A stretch of 64,000 bases of DNA from Pterobdella sp. o SKG-2022 (GCA_964035795.1 OZ038326.1:6065759-6129758); one strand, 5' to 3'; counted from the stretch's first letter, positions 49,917-63,000 are shown. The notes: generated from the letters alone by a model not told the origin. A program made the numbers and translations.

Positions 49917-51645
49917 CTATTCAGTTTTCATGTCCTGCATAGCTAGCAGGTCTATGGAAGCTTGGCAATCTTCTGTTCCAGTTTTTAAAAGCTTTTGGAC
50001 GTCTTTGTATTCTGAAGGATTTACTAGAAGAATCTGGAAAATAATAGTAGTATAGATTTAATTGAATATATTAATAAAATATTAAGCAAACATGGAAATG
50101 GACATAAAACAACTATTATGATTATAAGATTAATAATGATAAAAAAATTAATAAAAATAATAAATTAATTAATTATATGTATAATTCTCTGAATAGTATG
50201 AAAACCAAAAATTTTTTTTAAAAAATCCAGAATAAAAGAATTCATCATCATCCTTATGAAAATTAAGGTGAATAAGAATGATGATGGTATAAAATAACCA
50301 TTTTAGTGGCATCATTCTCACACTCCTCCTCAACCTCAATGCTCAACTCTGACATGCCCTTCACTTTCTCTATTAACTTCGACCTTTTTGAACCTTGAAA
50401 AAGTTTAATTAATTTATTTATTAATATAAACAAACGTTATTATAATGATATTTTCAGAAGTATATAGTTAGTATAAATAAACTAGGCTGACTGCTGTCAA
50501 TCCCAGTTAAGTGTTCATATATGAATGTATAAACTATAATCTATTTGAAAAATTTTTAAAGATATTGTTTCAAAATTTGAGAATTTTGATGAATCATCTA
50601 ATATATATTGTAGTTGAATGTGTTTATTAGACAAACCTTTGAAAATCAACCTCACTCTCATGTCTGCTCTCTGGATTTTGAGTGTTTCTGAGGTTTGCAA
50701 CATTTTTAAAGCTTCCAATGCCTGTATAAGTAGATAGAATTTGAGTGTTAATTAAAATCCTTATGATTAAAAAACGAGAAAAATTTTAAAATTTCAACTA
50801 TCATCATCATTCTATTTAGAGCCCATTTTATTAGCAGAGGGTAAAGCAATAAATGAAGCATATTCTAGTTAATAATGAAATATTAACTAAATATTAATAT
50901 TATACCAATAAGAAAAAACTCAAACCTGAACTTTAGCAGTTTGGTTTGGTTTGACTTTAAAATGAATATCTTTAAGACCCCTTTCAAGCATGGCTTGTGA
51001 AAAAGGTCTATTAGTGTCAGAATTTAAAGACATCACTGATAACACACTGACAATATCCTGTTGGTTGTGTAGGTTATGTATCATATCGAAGAAATTGTAT
51101 GAAGATTTTCAATACTTTTAGAAGCTGTTGAGATGCAGCTTCCCTTTCTTTTTCTGATACTTGGACTTCACCTTTTTCTAAAATCTTCATAATAATAACT
51201 GTTTAATAAAATCTTCATAATAATAACTGTTTAATAAAATCTTCAAAATGAAAGCAACACAAGTCTTGAAATTGTTGGAAAACACGAGAAACGGGAATTG
51301 AATAAAAAACGTATTTTTATGACTCACTTTGAGACATATCTCTTTTTGGTCAGTACTATTGAAGGCTTTGGTCAAATCCTGTGAATTAGCCAATTGGCCT
51401 TTAGAAACATTAACAAAAACTGTGACACTTTGTAAAACTTCATCCAGATTTGTTTCTCTAAAATAAATTCATTAGTTTGAGCATGAATTTCAAAAAAAAT
51501 AACAATAAATGCACATTTTGTTTCTCCAAGAATTCACTTTGTTTGGATAACACGCTATTTCAAATCTTTTTCCAGCTTTTTTTAATCTTACTACTGTAAC
51601 GTTAGTAAGTCTTTTTTGATTCACAGGAGTAAATCTAGCAGCCAT
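49917..51645 (-). CDS. SBDS: SBDS ribosome maturation protein, complete, 7 exons
   Basis: Exons on minus: 51645-51515, 51457-51328, 51184-51116, 51057-50926, 50721-50637, 50393-50299, 50033-49917; 759 nt, 252 residues (human about 250). SBDS works with the GTPase EFL1 to release eIF6 from late cytoplasmic 60S subunits. The N-terminal FYSH domain shows [20 protein letters not shown] and [13 protein letters not shown], then [18 protein letters not shown]. The middle domain has [29 protein letters not shown] and [15 protein letters not shown]. The end lies in the third domain ([13 protein letters not shown]). It is divergently paired with BTF3. A 28-bp unit is tandemly repeated across the acceptor of exon 3. 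Confidence 0.98.
51184..51250 (-). repeat. 28-bp tandem repeat at an SBDS splice acceptor
   Basis: The unit aaaatcttcataataataac plus tgtttaat occurs about 2.4 times on the plus strand. Each copy contains, on minus, the sequence ttatgaag/ATTTT that serves as the exon 3 acceptor at 51184. At least two look-alike acceptors therefore lie within 60 bp. Confidence 0.85.
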
Positions 51646-51987
51646 AGTTGAAAAAATATAATGCAATCTAGTTTTTTAGCCGAACAAAGACGTGTAAACA
51701 AAAAAATTCTATAATAATACTTATATTTTCAACTTATAAGAAAGTATTAAAAAAATTTTAAACCAAATGTAAATTTAATTTTCGAACACATTTTTTAGAA
51801 AATTTTATGTTTCAGTTTTTTTTGATAGCATACATAAAGAAAGCTACCATTTTCTTTTAGGCCTCGTGAGTTCTTTATTAAGAGAATTTTCAACGACTAA
51901 TAGTATTGTGGCCATATCATTTTATCTTAATTTTTCAAGGGGTTTTTACTTTACAAGTTTCTCGCTTTTCGGATTTATAATATAAAG
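51646..51987. promoter_or_regulatory. Bidirectional promoter region between SBDS and BTF3
   Basis: The two start codons are 342 bp apart and point away from each other. A pyrimidine-rich stretch (tttctcgcttttcgg, about 51958-51972) just before the BTF3 ATG resembles a 5'TOP-type start, as expected for translation genes. This is inference only; no transcript data are available. Confidence 0.5.
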
Positions 51988-52857
51988 ATGAACCCGGAGA
52001 AACTTAAACTTCTTCAAGAGCAAGTCCGCATCGGAGGAAAGGTTAAGTATTTATTTATTCAAACAATTTTTTATTTTGTTTGGAGTTTAGAAAATTTAAT
52101 TTTCAATTTTCTAAGTTTCGGGGTTCAGCGGCCGGCCATGACCTCTTAATATCGTGAAACTCACATCAAAATAATAATTTATATTTGAATATTTAATTTT
52201 TTTTCATTTTGTATGTTTTAGGGAACTGCCAGAAGAAAGAAGAAGGTAGTGCTAAAATCTACTGTAACAGATGACAAAAAAATACAGATGGCTCTTAAGA
52301 AAGTCGGTGTAACGTCTATCCCCGGCATCGAAGAGGTAATTGAAAAAATTAATTTATTTAAAATTTTTATAATTAATGTTCTTCTGCTAAATCAGGTCAA
52401 CATGATAAAAGATGATGGAGAAGTTATTCATTTCAACAACCCCAAAGTGCAAGCTTCACTTGCATCTAACACTTTTGCTATTACTGGACACAGTGAAACT
52501 AAAAGTAATATATAATTAAATTTTTATAATTTTCTTTTTTACCAATATTTTTTAATCCATCATTATGTAAAATCTATAAATCAAAAATAATTCACCTTCC
52601 AGATGTAACAGAATTGTTACCATCAATCTTGAGCCACATGAAACCAGAAAATCTGACAAATGCTCTTAAGAAGATGACCAGTCAAGAAACTGATGGTCTT
52701 GATGCCAAACCAAAAATTGAAGATGATGATGAGGTTCCAGGTATGCCTTTCAACTTTTTTTTTCTCACCTTTCAATTTAACATTGTTCAATATTCATAAA
52801 TCTTCTACAGAATTGGTTGGAAATTTTGATGAAGCATCAAAGGCAGAGGTGGAGTGA
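51988..52857 (+). CDS. BTF3: BTF3 / nascent polypeptide-associated complex beta subunit, complete, 5 exons
   Basis: Exons 51988-52041, 52222-52335, 52396-52504, 52603-52740, 52811-52857; 462 nt, 153 residues. NAC beta dimerises with NAC alpha at the ribosome exit tunnel and shields nascent chains. The N-terminus ([26 protein letters not shown]) includes the basic RRKKK ribosome-binding motif. The NAC domain shows [36 protein letters not shown] and ITGHSETK. The C-terminus is acidic ([16 protein letters not shown]). All phases agree. AATAAA at 52966-52971 lies about 110 nt after the stop. Confidence 0.98.
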
Positions 52858-55006
52858 AGAATTTGATTAAGTTGATAGTTTTGAATTAGTATATAATCTC
52901 TATGAACTTCTTGAGTAATTCATTTTTACAATATGAAAAAGTTTAATAAGTTCTGGTCTTATTAAAATAAAAATTTTTACCTCCTCTTCGAATTTTCTTT
53001 AAAAAGCAAGCAGTAAGCAATTTTAGAAGCGTTTGCTGTAGATATTGTTCCGCCGGGTATCTAACGCGGGATTGTTATTATGAATCACAAATTTCTAAAA
53101 TCGAATGGCGAAAAATATATAATAAATTTCATTAAAATTCTTGGATTGTGTTTCTGACGTTAGGGTATGGATCACATTGTGAATGTAACACTTGAATAGA
53201 TTGAATTTATATTGCTAATTATTCTCTTGCCGTGAATAGAAATACATTTTTTTCATAAACAATTTCCGTTCTTTTTGTGGTTTTTAAGTAACCCAATTTC
53301 AACATATGTTAGAAAATTAGTTATTACATCATAAACTCAAACATTTCACAGTTTTCAAGCCCAAAAATTACATTTAATTACCAACGTTATATGCTTAATT
53401 AAGCTTATCTAATGATCATTAACATGGAGCAGTGCCATGAGAAAATCATCAATTGTGCCACTGAAACCCATGTTGAAAAACAGCCTAATTGTTGACTCAC
53501 TTATAGGGTTTTTCAATTCAATTCAAAATCTTTGCAATTGCCTACCAAATTTTTGCAATTGACTTTCAAATCATTGCATTTGCTTACAAAATTTTTGCAA
53601 TTAATAACCAAATTTCAAAAAAAAAATTAGTTAAAAATAAATTAAGTTTGATTATTCAAAAAATAAACGAAATTTTGTAAAATTTTATTTTTCAAGTTTA
53701 AAATAAATTTTTCAAATTTAAATGAAAAAATCTACATTTTTTCTGGTTTATCTTGTTGTTTGAATATTGATTATTATTTAAAAAACCTCAGTTTCCAAAT
53801 CTAATAAAAAAAATATAAGCAAACAGTGTTTTTTAGTTATCTATGAAAAACTTTTAAGATAAGTTCTTAAAAAAATTTTATTGAATGTCATGTGGTGATT
53901 GATTGAATCTGATCAAAAATTAAAAAATTTGGGTTTTTTTCAAAGTTTAACAATAAAATTTCAAGATATTATTTTTCAGTAGTTTTTATTACTAAACACT
54001 TTAAACATAACATTGAAATAAGTAAAAATCATTAAACTTTCAAGATTGAAACAAAAGTTTAATTATATTTTTTTATCATAAAATCTAATTATTTCAAACT
54101 ACTCCGAATCATAAAGTAGAGGGAGGTCAAATATACATGTGACAACGAATTCTTCGTGAATTATATATAGGGCGATTTTTATTGCCCATGCAATCATACA
54201 AATCGTAAATTTTATGAAGCTTCTATTTATGTGGATGGATGGATTCACAACTAGATTTTCATAACACTATATTAAAACAGTTTCATCAAAAATAAAAAAA
54301 AACAACCTTATAAATATATATCAATGCGTAAAACAACCATTACAAAGAATGGGGGTTTTGAATGCCAAAACACTAGCAATATTTTTTATTTTTCAATTCA
54401 GTTTTGTATACTTGACGTCATGTAAGTTCTCAAGTTGGATGTCGACGCATGCATTAGAAGTTCTACAAAATTTGTATGTATAGTGTTTTTGTTATTTGTA
54501 ACCAAAACTGTATCTATAATAGTTCCAATTGAATCATGACTGCTTTTATGAATATAATCACTTTAGAGCCATCAGGCAATATGTTTAACTTCAATGACCA
54601 GATAGAGCTAAAACTGATTCGAAGGTCTTAATCAGCTGAAATCGACTTAACATATTCCGAAATATTCAATGTTTTTACATGATATATAACTTTAAAAAAT
54701 CTTCAAAATAGGGTTTTAGCAAGAGTTAATCTTACTGCATGCAATAATCTTATGCTTTGATAATACAAATTTCAAACTGATTGTTTTGAAGTATGGTAGT
54801 AAAAGTACAAACTAATTAATATTTTTATTGAAAATTTTTTTAATTTCGAATTTAACTTAAGAATTTTTTAACCGTTTATTTTCCGCTATGTTCTATTCTA
54901 GATGCGTTTTTAGTTTCTCAAAAGTAAATTTAACTCTAACTGTTTTAATGTTAAAGTACGTGGTTTAGTTTTTCATGTTTTTTGTCATATTCCAATATTA
55001 TCAAAA
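52858..55006. other. Intergenic AT-rich DNA with a TTTTTGCAATT tandem repeat
   Basis: No gene is supported. AATAAA at 52966 serves BTF3. At about 53528-53615, four imperfect copies of a ~20-25 bp unit (accaaatttttgcaattg-like) occur in tandem. Confidence 0.5.
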
Positions 55007-57798
55007 ATGAAAGTTTCAATAACTATTCTTTTCAGATCCACCAGAAATTTGGTAAGGCTTGCTGTCACAAAAAAGTCGAGACAGTGGCCTTTAGAACATC
55101 TTAAACTAATATCCAACCATGAGAAGTTCACGGAGTTTAGTGCTGGGTTTATTGATACAGATTTTCACATTAAACCATTAGAAAGAACTCACAAGAAAAA
55201 TATATTGTTACTTCTGAACGAATCTGATATTGATGATAAATACGTGATGAGTAAATTACAGAACTCTTTCATAAGTCCTCTTCATGAAAACAACTGCAGA
55301 ATTATTGTTCCTTTCTTGCCTGGTTAGCTTAATATATTTTTTTATTTAAAAAAATTAGCTGAATATAAATAATTTGCCCTGCTAAATACTTTAAATAAAG
55401 GTTCCAAAAACACTAAAAGATTAACTACATCAAGTGGAATTCAAAGACAATTATTGGGAGAAAGAACTGCTTTTTTACTCGACTTGATAACTTCATTGAA
55501 CATTAAAAAGTGATTTTTATAATACCATGTTTCATCTTTAAATTTTCCAAACTTAAAATTTTTAGATTACATATGATAATTGGACATGGGTTCACTTGTT
55601 TTCCTGCTTTTCTTTTTGCATCTTTGACCCCTATCCCCAACCTAGTGCTTGTCAACACTCCTCCACTCCATAAACTACCACAGTTGGTCTAAATACTTTT
55701 TTTAAAAAAATAAAGTAAAAAAATTAAATAATTTAAATACCGAGATTCAAATTTAACATCATATTCTATAACCCGGTTGAACTTTTGTTTTATGAATTTT
55801 GAAAATTTCAATTTTTAAAAAAACATGTTTTCGTTTTGATGTTTTTTAACTCAAAAGGCTCACAAGTTATTTTCATTCATATTATAAATGCTTTTTATAT
55901 AAAATAAAAGAAATTATTGTTATTATAAAGCTTCTCATAACCATAACAATGTCAGGTTTCATATAAATTGATAAAAAATATGTTATTTTGAAAATTTTAA
56001 AGAGCCGTATATGCACGTAGATCAAACGTAGATATTTTCATCACATTTATGTTTTATTGCTACGTTTTCAACATAATTGATATTATAGATAATCTTGGTT
56101 TGGAGTTTGAATCAAAACTTCAATTTTCGTTTGAAATATTTTCTCACAAAGATATTAAAATTTTGTCAAAAATGATAATGATTGAAACTTTGAAATTTAT
56201 TATAAAGTACTACAATACGAAATACATTAAAAACCCAGATTCATCTATCCTTTGAAAAAGACATTTCTGATGGTTGAGCTTTACGAGCGCTTCTTTGGTC
56301 GATGGTTGGGCAGGAGGATGTTGAAAAAGATGAAAGGGATATTGGAGATGTATCATCATGGATGCACTCTTACAGACCAGCAAGCCATCCACTTTGTCAA
56401 AACCATTCATGGAATCAATTACGGAATGGTACAGACTATTTTCGTTTTCATCGTTTATCCTTCTTAGAGTCTTATTTTTATGGGATAAAACGTGAAAACA
56501 CATCGTGGAACAAAGGATACTAGTTGGCCCAACACGGAATCGAACCCGGTAACTTTGGATAATAAATCTAATACTCTACCAGCTGAGCTGAACAGGCCAA
56601 CTATTATCTTACATAAAAAGTTTATTTTAGTTTTTCAATTAAAGAACACTGAGATTATTGGTTATCCGGGTAAAATATTTAGATAATAGTTTTCATCATT
56701 ATCGTCTTTATAATTCCATTTTTATGGGGTTAGACGATGTAAAGATAATTAACAATCCAACTTTGAAAATCTAGGGATAAAAATAGTAAGAGTACATAAA
56801 AATGATTTCAATAAAATAATCATGGTTTAGTGTCTTTATAGCGCTTTTGTCCTGGAGTTTAATAAGGATAAAATAGCGTCATACGGCTTATATTATTATG
56901 GCATGATAACCATTGAATATATATAAAAGTTGCACCAATATTTTTTCTTTTTTGGTGTTATTTCTCTGAAAATTGTTAAATTTTATTCAAAATTTTTATT
57001 CTTTATTAGTTTTCATGATTTGTTATTGCTTCAAAAATTTTCGCAGCAAAACTAGTTTTCAAACTGCGCGTCGTATAAAGGGCTATTAAGAATAAATTTG
57101 AAACTTTCTAATCAAAACAGCTGATTGAAAACTATTAGCCCAACACATACAGATTGAGAATCTATCCACGCCATTCAACCTTTCTCAATGCAATCTCTTA
57201 ACCGTTTCCAACAATGCCGCCATGCCATTTTATGCAGCAAGCAACGATAAATTACATGAAGATCTTATCGAGTTTTTGGAAATGGTGGAAGTGTTTGATG
57301 ATAATGTCACCGTTATGAAAGGTACATAAATTAGCAGTATTATTATTAATAATGGTAATAATAATACAATTATACAAAATGATAATATAATGATTAATAT
57401 CGTTGTTGTTTATTTTATTTAGAACTCTATTTGGTTATTTATTGAAATCTTTGAACAATAAAATTTTTATTTTGAAGTTTATTAAATGTTAATGTCGATT
57501 TATATAAAAAAATCCAGTATCTTTGAATTAAAAACTAAAATATTATTTTATTAAAAATTCAATACAATTCATATAAATTGAATAAATGATTGGCATTTTT
57601 CCAATTACAGATTTAAAAGATTCTGTTTTGAATGAGAACGTCTTTGATTTCAATAAATTAGAATTAACAAAAACTAAAAGAATTAGAAAATCAGTTTTTC
57701 TTCCATTCGAAGAAAAAGTTCTCTTTTCTGATAATTTTTCCACACACTTCGTCATCCGACGCATATTAGAACTTCTCAATAAAAATGTTAAAACATGA
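55007..57798 (+). CDS. Alpha/beta-hydrolase-like protein with non-canonical nucleophile elbow
   Basis: Exons with agreeing phases: 55007-55322, 55401-55509, 55566-55686, then an unresolved exon ending at about 56203 (FESKLQFSFEIFSHKDIKI), 56239-56428, 57153-57321 and 57611-57798 (stop). The order RRQLLGERTAFLLDLITSLNIK-like helix, then MIIGHGFTCFPAFLFAS, then NLVLVNTPPLH is that of an alpha/beta hydrolase around strand beta5: GHG-x-T replaces G-x-S-x-G, so the serine nucleophile is missing. The later block TVSNNAAMPFYAASNDKLHEDLIEF fits the acid/cap side of the fold. Inferred to be catalytically inactive or divergent. The start at 55007 could be internal. A SINE lies in the intron at 56.5 kb. 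Confidence 0.5.
56475..56605 (-). mobile_element. tRNA-derived SINE copy in the hydrolase-like gene
   Basis: On minus: ttggcctgttcagctcagctggtagag, 'attagatttattatccaaagttaccggg', B-box GGTTCGATTCCG and tgttgggccaactag. The terminal ttggcc/ggccaa can pair. The tail carries 'gttccacgatgtgttttcacg'. It matches the other copies head to tail. Confidence 0.75.
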
Positions 57799-58219
57799 GT
57801 TTGATAATTAAAATATTATTAAATAAATAAGTTGAAAAATTTAAATAAGCAACAAAAACCAAAATAAGCCAACATTTTTTTTTGTATATATCATTTTACA
57901 GACAAAAGCATTTAAAATCGTACTATGATTTGAAGCATAAAAATTTTGAGAAAAAATTATAACTAGAATGAAATTAAATCGAAATTTTAAAAAATGATTC
58001 AAAATGACGTAAACTTCGTTAAATAGTTTCAGCATTATGGGCACATAAGGCAGTTTTTCAAGAAAATAATTAAATAACCACAATATTATGGAATGAACAT
58101 TAACGGAATAACTTGAAAAGTCCTACTGTTTAGTAGGTAGATTTTGATCGATTTTATAGAAATACTTTGATAAAAAAGTATCAACTACATTAAATATAGC
58201 TTTAATTTTTCCTCGAAGT

Positions 58220-58362
58220 TCATACTGAAGAAAATGGAAGAGAATCTTTCTTGTGGTACCTGGAAGATGTGGCTTTAACACTCTCTGTTAATAGGCTATT
58301 TCCCTGTTGTGGCTCTTCAACTTCTTCCACAACTTGCGTTATAAGCCTTGGTGATATTTTTA
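58220..58362 (-). CDS. Possible extra terminal exon (unassigned)
   Basis: A minus-strand open stretch after an acceptor at 58363 encodes KISPRLITQVVEEVEEPQQ to HKKDSLPFSSV and TGA, with coding-like composition. Entering it needs phase 1, which the main last exon of the upstream gene (stop at 58496) does not supply unless a weaker donor inside that exon is used. It could be an alternative 3' exon or a remnant. Confidence 0.25.
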
Positions 58363-58495
58363 CTATAATAAAACAAAAAATAACATCTTAAACAAAATAC
58401 TTGTAAAAAAATTTTTTTATTTTAATAAAAAACCATTAAGTGATCTTTTAAATTAAACATTGTTATTATAAATATAAAAATATTTATACTTTCAA

Positions 58496-59560
58496 TCACA
58501 CAAAATATACAAACTTTTTTTTCTTTTTGGTCACATCAGATTTAGTTCTGCGATTGAATTTTCCCTTTTTCTCTCCTGCAGTAGCCAAAGGATCTGATTT
58601 CCTATCTCCATTTAATTTCTTTTTCTTGCCACTTCTTACTCTCACTTCTTCATTATCTTTTTCAGAGATGCAACTTGAGGTTACGGAAGTTCGTCCTTTT
58701 GACACATTGTCGTAAGCAGGTGGGATCTCAACTAATTAAATTAATAGCTTATATATAATAAATTAAAAAATTAATGAGAATTATAATTTCAATTTTAAAT
58801 GTTTTGCCAAACTAAATAATTTCACAAACATTGACTACTGGTTTGGCTAATATAACTTTGAAAGCTATGTCCTCTATCAGCAGAATAATATGAAGGAGGA
58901 GGTGATTCAGGGGTCGAAGGACTTTCTCTCAAAATGTTCCTATCAATTTCATTCATCCTCTGATGAGAAAAGTTTTGCTGGTTAGGTTCAACCGGTAGGT
59001 CTGTAATATCTGGTCGTGGAATATAACTTATACCTTAATATGTGATCATTCAAATGTTTGGTTTTAAACTAGTTTGAGAATGAAAGTTTAGATAAGATAT
59101 TGCCCCAAAAATGAAATAAATGTTATTAAGAAATGCTTCAGTAACTATATTTATTTAATTTATATTGTTTTTATAGACCTAACTATTTAAACTAATGAGT
59201 GCTATAAAAACTAAAAAAAAATTTCAAATAAATTTTTAATTATTTAACTAAAAAATCTTCCATTATCATATGCAAAACATATTGAAGATCAATGGTTGAT
59301 ACAAACCAAAATTATTCAAATTATGTTGCAGCTCTTCAGAATTGAGTTTTTTGTGTCTTCCAACTAAGAGGCATATGCCTATACATACGAGAACAAAACA
59401 AACTATTAAGATTATGAAAATGACATCTAGGTTTTCAATTATTCCGCTTTCTGTGGGTGAATATGAAATTGTTTGGAAAAGAATTGAATCTAGTTCGTAA
59501 TTGAAAAACTAAACCAGCTTTCAAGAATTCTTCTGTTATATTCTGTACTATATAGTCCAT
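58496..59560 (-). CDS. Small single-pass membrane protein with PPxY motifs, 4 exons
   Basis: Exons on minus: 59560-59515, 59489-59307, 59033-58857, 58731-58496; 642 nt, 213 residues, phases agree. A short N-terminal segment with an N-glycosylation-like NIT is followed by one very hydrophobic helix (LDVIFIIILIVCFVLVCIGICLLVG) and a basic stop-transfer RHKK. The cytoplasmic tail contains ESPSTPESPPPSYYS and VEIPPAYDNV, i.e. two PPxY motifs able to bind WW domains such as those of NEDD4-type ubiquitin ligases (motif knowledge). It then becomes strongly basic (KKKKLNG, VTKKKKKF). Partner and function are unknown. The gene could begin further upstream, but nothing is seen before COG6. Confidence 0.45.
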
Positions 59561-60035
59561 TTTTATTCAAATGATTAGATAAACAAAAGCAGAGTTAATT
59601 ATAAAATCGAAAAGGTGAAAATTTAAAAGTGGATACAAGTTTTAAGACAGGTTTGTGAAAATTGAATCAATCTTCCAACTATTTAAAAAAAAATTATAAT
59701 TTTTATTTTTAATGAACTAAGCTTTCTAGTTATAACCGCACATGATAATTTTGGTTGACAGATGGTAATATAGACCTTTTGTAGTCCAAAGCGTTATTTG
59801 AATATGAATGAAAATCAAATGATTCTATCAATATTAATCAACATACTAAAAAAAAAAATTGAATTTATTTTCCAAAAAAATAATTAAATCTAGCAAAAAA
59901 AAATTAAAAAAAAAACAAACGTAATGTTTTTTTTTAAATTTTAAATTTAAATCTACATACGCAAACATCAACCAAAAATCATTCCAGACCTGAAAACAAA
60001 ATCACTATAAACTAGAAACAATACACCATAGATCT

Positions 60036-63000
60036 TCAGTCCAGTAGTTTGGAAACTTGTTCAAATGACAAAGGAGCGATGGTTTGGACGAGTGGGTATT
60101 GATTGGCAGGATCACACAGGGCCTGATACAACTCCTTGTAAGCCCTGCCCACCAAATCTGCTGCTCCTTTCCTCACTATTTCTCTGTTGTGTCATTCATG
60201 CATTGGTTTTTTGATTATTAATGAATAATTAAAAATTATAGCATTTTTGATCATACTAGGAAAGTTGCACTAGGTGTTTTATTAAAATCGAATGATCATA
60301 ATTTTTGAGCTGATGTATTGATGTTAAGGGAAATTTCAAATAAACGTTGATATGCGATCCAAAGCTTATATTAATATTGTAATACTTTCAACGTATTTTG
60401 CCTTATAGTATGAGGTTATTGACGACCCTATTAATAAAAGAATTATATTCTGGAGTTGCAATTCAAAAACCTCGAATTGGAAAAAATATTTTCAGTAAAA
60501 ATCTTACCTGTACTTGGTACTGTGTATTTGCAGGCACTGATCCAACGTTAAAGAAGCTGTATCAGAAAGGTACTTGTCAAAGCAGATCTGTGAGACATAA
60601 CTCATTATTAATTGCACGAAGCTTCACCACGCCCTGTGAAAACTAATGTTTGTGCAACCTCACAATGCACTTTTTAGATTTAATTGAAAAAATAGAATGG
60701 AAAATTAAATTAATAAAAAGCTCAATGTAGGTTTTTATAATAACAACCATGGCTTCTTTGATTTTTGAAGCTTCAGTCCCTGCTAACAATGAGAGGGGAG
60801 TCTGAATAAATTCACAATAAAATTCAAAAAATTAATAAACCAAACGCTAAAAAAATAATTCAATCAACCAATTTATAAAGCATTCAATCTCCAATCAAAC
60901 ACTCGAAACATTTAATGTTCTTGACCATACATTGGGGGGCTTTTTTTGAAGAGAGGTGATGAGAGAAGCTAGTTTGCAATGGTTCAAGATGACTGAAGCC
61001 TGTTCTGCCATCAATGTTTCCACTTGAGTCTGCATCTGTAGTGGGTGGATGATTTATTCAGAGCTTATGATGCTTAATAAGGTTTTAATTTGTATGGAGA
61101 TGCAATTTATTATAATGAAGTAGGGTGAGCATTACTAGCGAAGCCATTTATGATTGAAAAACAGTTTAAACTCATTTATCATTATTAATTAATTCAATTT
61201 TTATTTTATAATTCTTTGAGTTTAAAAAATTATGCTGAAAGATATGCAGCTGAGATAAAAAAGTGAGTAACAAATACAGTCGAAAAATAAAAAATTTCAA
61301 TTAAATGCTTTTATGGCCCGTTTCCTTCAGAAAAAAAAAATAGAAACAATAAGGAGGAATTTTAAATCTTCAAGCCAAACATAATAAATCAAATGAAAAC
61401 ACTTCTTGGAGTTTATTTTATTATATTTATACCTCCACTTGAAAATGTAAGTTAATCTTCCGAAAAGCTTAGTGGACTAAAATAAACTCCAAAAAATGTT
61501 TTAATTTGAATATATAAGATAATAGTTTATAGAGACATATAGAAATTAGTATAGTCTATACTAATGAATAATGACAAAGTTGAATTTGTCGAAAATTTTA
61601 GTTTTTTGAAAAAAATATATGTAGCTAAAATCTTCCTCATTTTACGATAAAAATCAAGAAAATTGAATATAAGATAATAAAAATAAATGACGAAGAAATT
61701 ATACTTCGCACCTGTAACTGAATCAATTCAATGGGAGCTTGTGTGTGTTGGTAGGGGAGGAGGGTGGAGTGGATGAGGTACAAGTTGTTGAGCATGTAGA
61801 CTGCATTTGAGGCTGTATCCAGGCCTGATGCTGAAATGGTGCACATAGAAATGAGGGGCTCTACCACTGTTGAGAGGATCTGGGTGGGTGTCAGATTAGC
61901 ATGGTATCTTTCCATATGAAGACAAAAAACTGATGAAGATGATTATTATGATATCTTGATTATGATTTATAAGTGCTGGAAAGCTTTGTTTATATAAAGC
62001 ATGTTGAAACGAATTTCTTGCGTTTCTTCGTATTATTTTTGAATTAAGTCAAACGATTTATCGCCTTTTTCCCTAACATAAATTTCCGTTTCAGCCTTCC
62101 TTATATAGAATAACATAAACAATAAATAGCAATAACAAAAACCCAATTCATTATCAATTAATTAACCTAGTTAACCCACCTGGGCACACACACTCTCCCT
62201 GTCCTCAGGCACAGCCACAGCATGTTCATCAGACGACAGTATCTCCCTGAGTAACTTGAGTGTGCTGCTGAGGGAATTGGGTGCCGAGAAGTCAGCCGAT
62301 GGAGCTTCGACCTTGATGCAATGTAAGAAATTTGAGCATTTGGGTATATCTAAACTTATTAGATTATACTGTTGTACATGTCCCAGTAACTGAGGTTGAC
62401 AGAAATCGAATATGGATAGAGTCATAGATAATTTTAACGATATACACGTTTCTATCTCCGAATCCAAAACTAAATTTCAAATCCAGTGAAACAATCAAAA
62501 TAAAGTGATTACAGTGTCAAGGAGTCGACTGGCATTGAGGGACAGGGCGGAGAAGAAGAGTTTGAAGGCGAGGGTGACTGACTCATCCAACAAAAACACC
62601 AGACCATTCTTGTCGTTTGGCATCATTTGACTGTAGTTGATAAATATCAGAACAAATGAGAAGAATAACACAATGAATTAAATTAACTATGTCAAGCAAA
62701 ATCACTGAATGCATAAAAAAATAAAACCATTATTTTCTTTAAAATATTCTTTAAAAGCCAAAACGCATAACTTTGAAACCAAACTAAAATCTTCTATACG
62801 GCTAAAACCATTGATAAACCCCACCAAACACACCCACCCGATAGTGGCTTTATAGAACTGCAACAGGTTGGAAAGCTTATATAGACTTGTTACCGACTGC
62901 TCGCTGGTTAACACTTGCTCAATACGCATCTGTGAAATTGTTACGTTTATGTTGTAACTTGCATTGTAAACTAACCTGGACTATCTTATTAACCAGAGAG

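Noticed and set aside
60398..60646. Plus-strand 82-codon ORF inside COG6
   Set aside because: It overlaps in antisense the COG6 exon 60587-60508 (FDKYLSD), which is phase-consistent and conserved.
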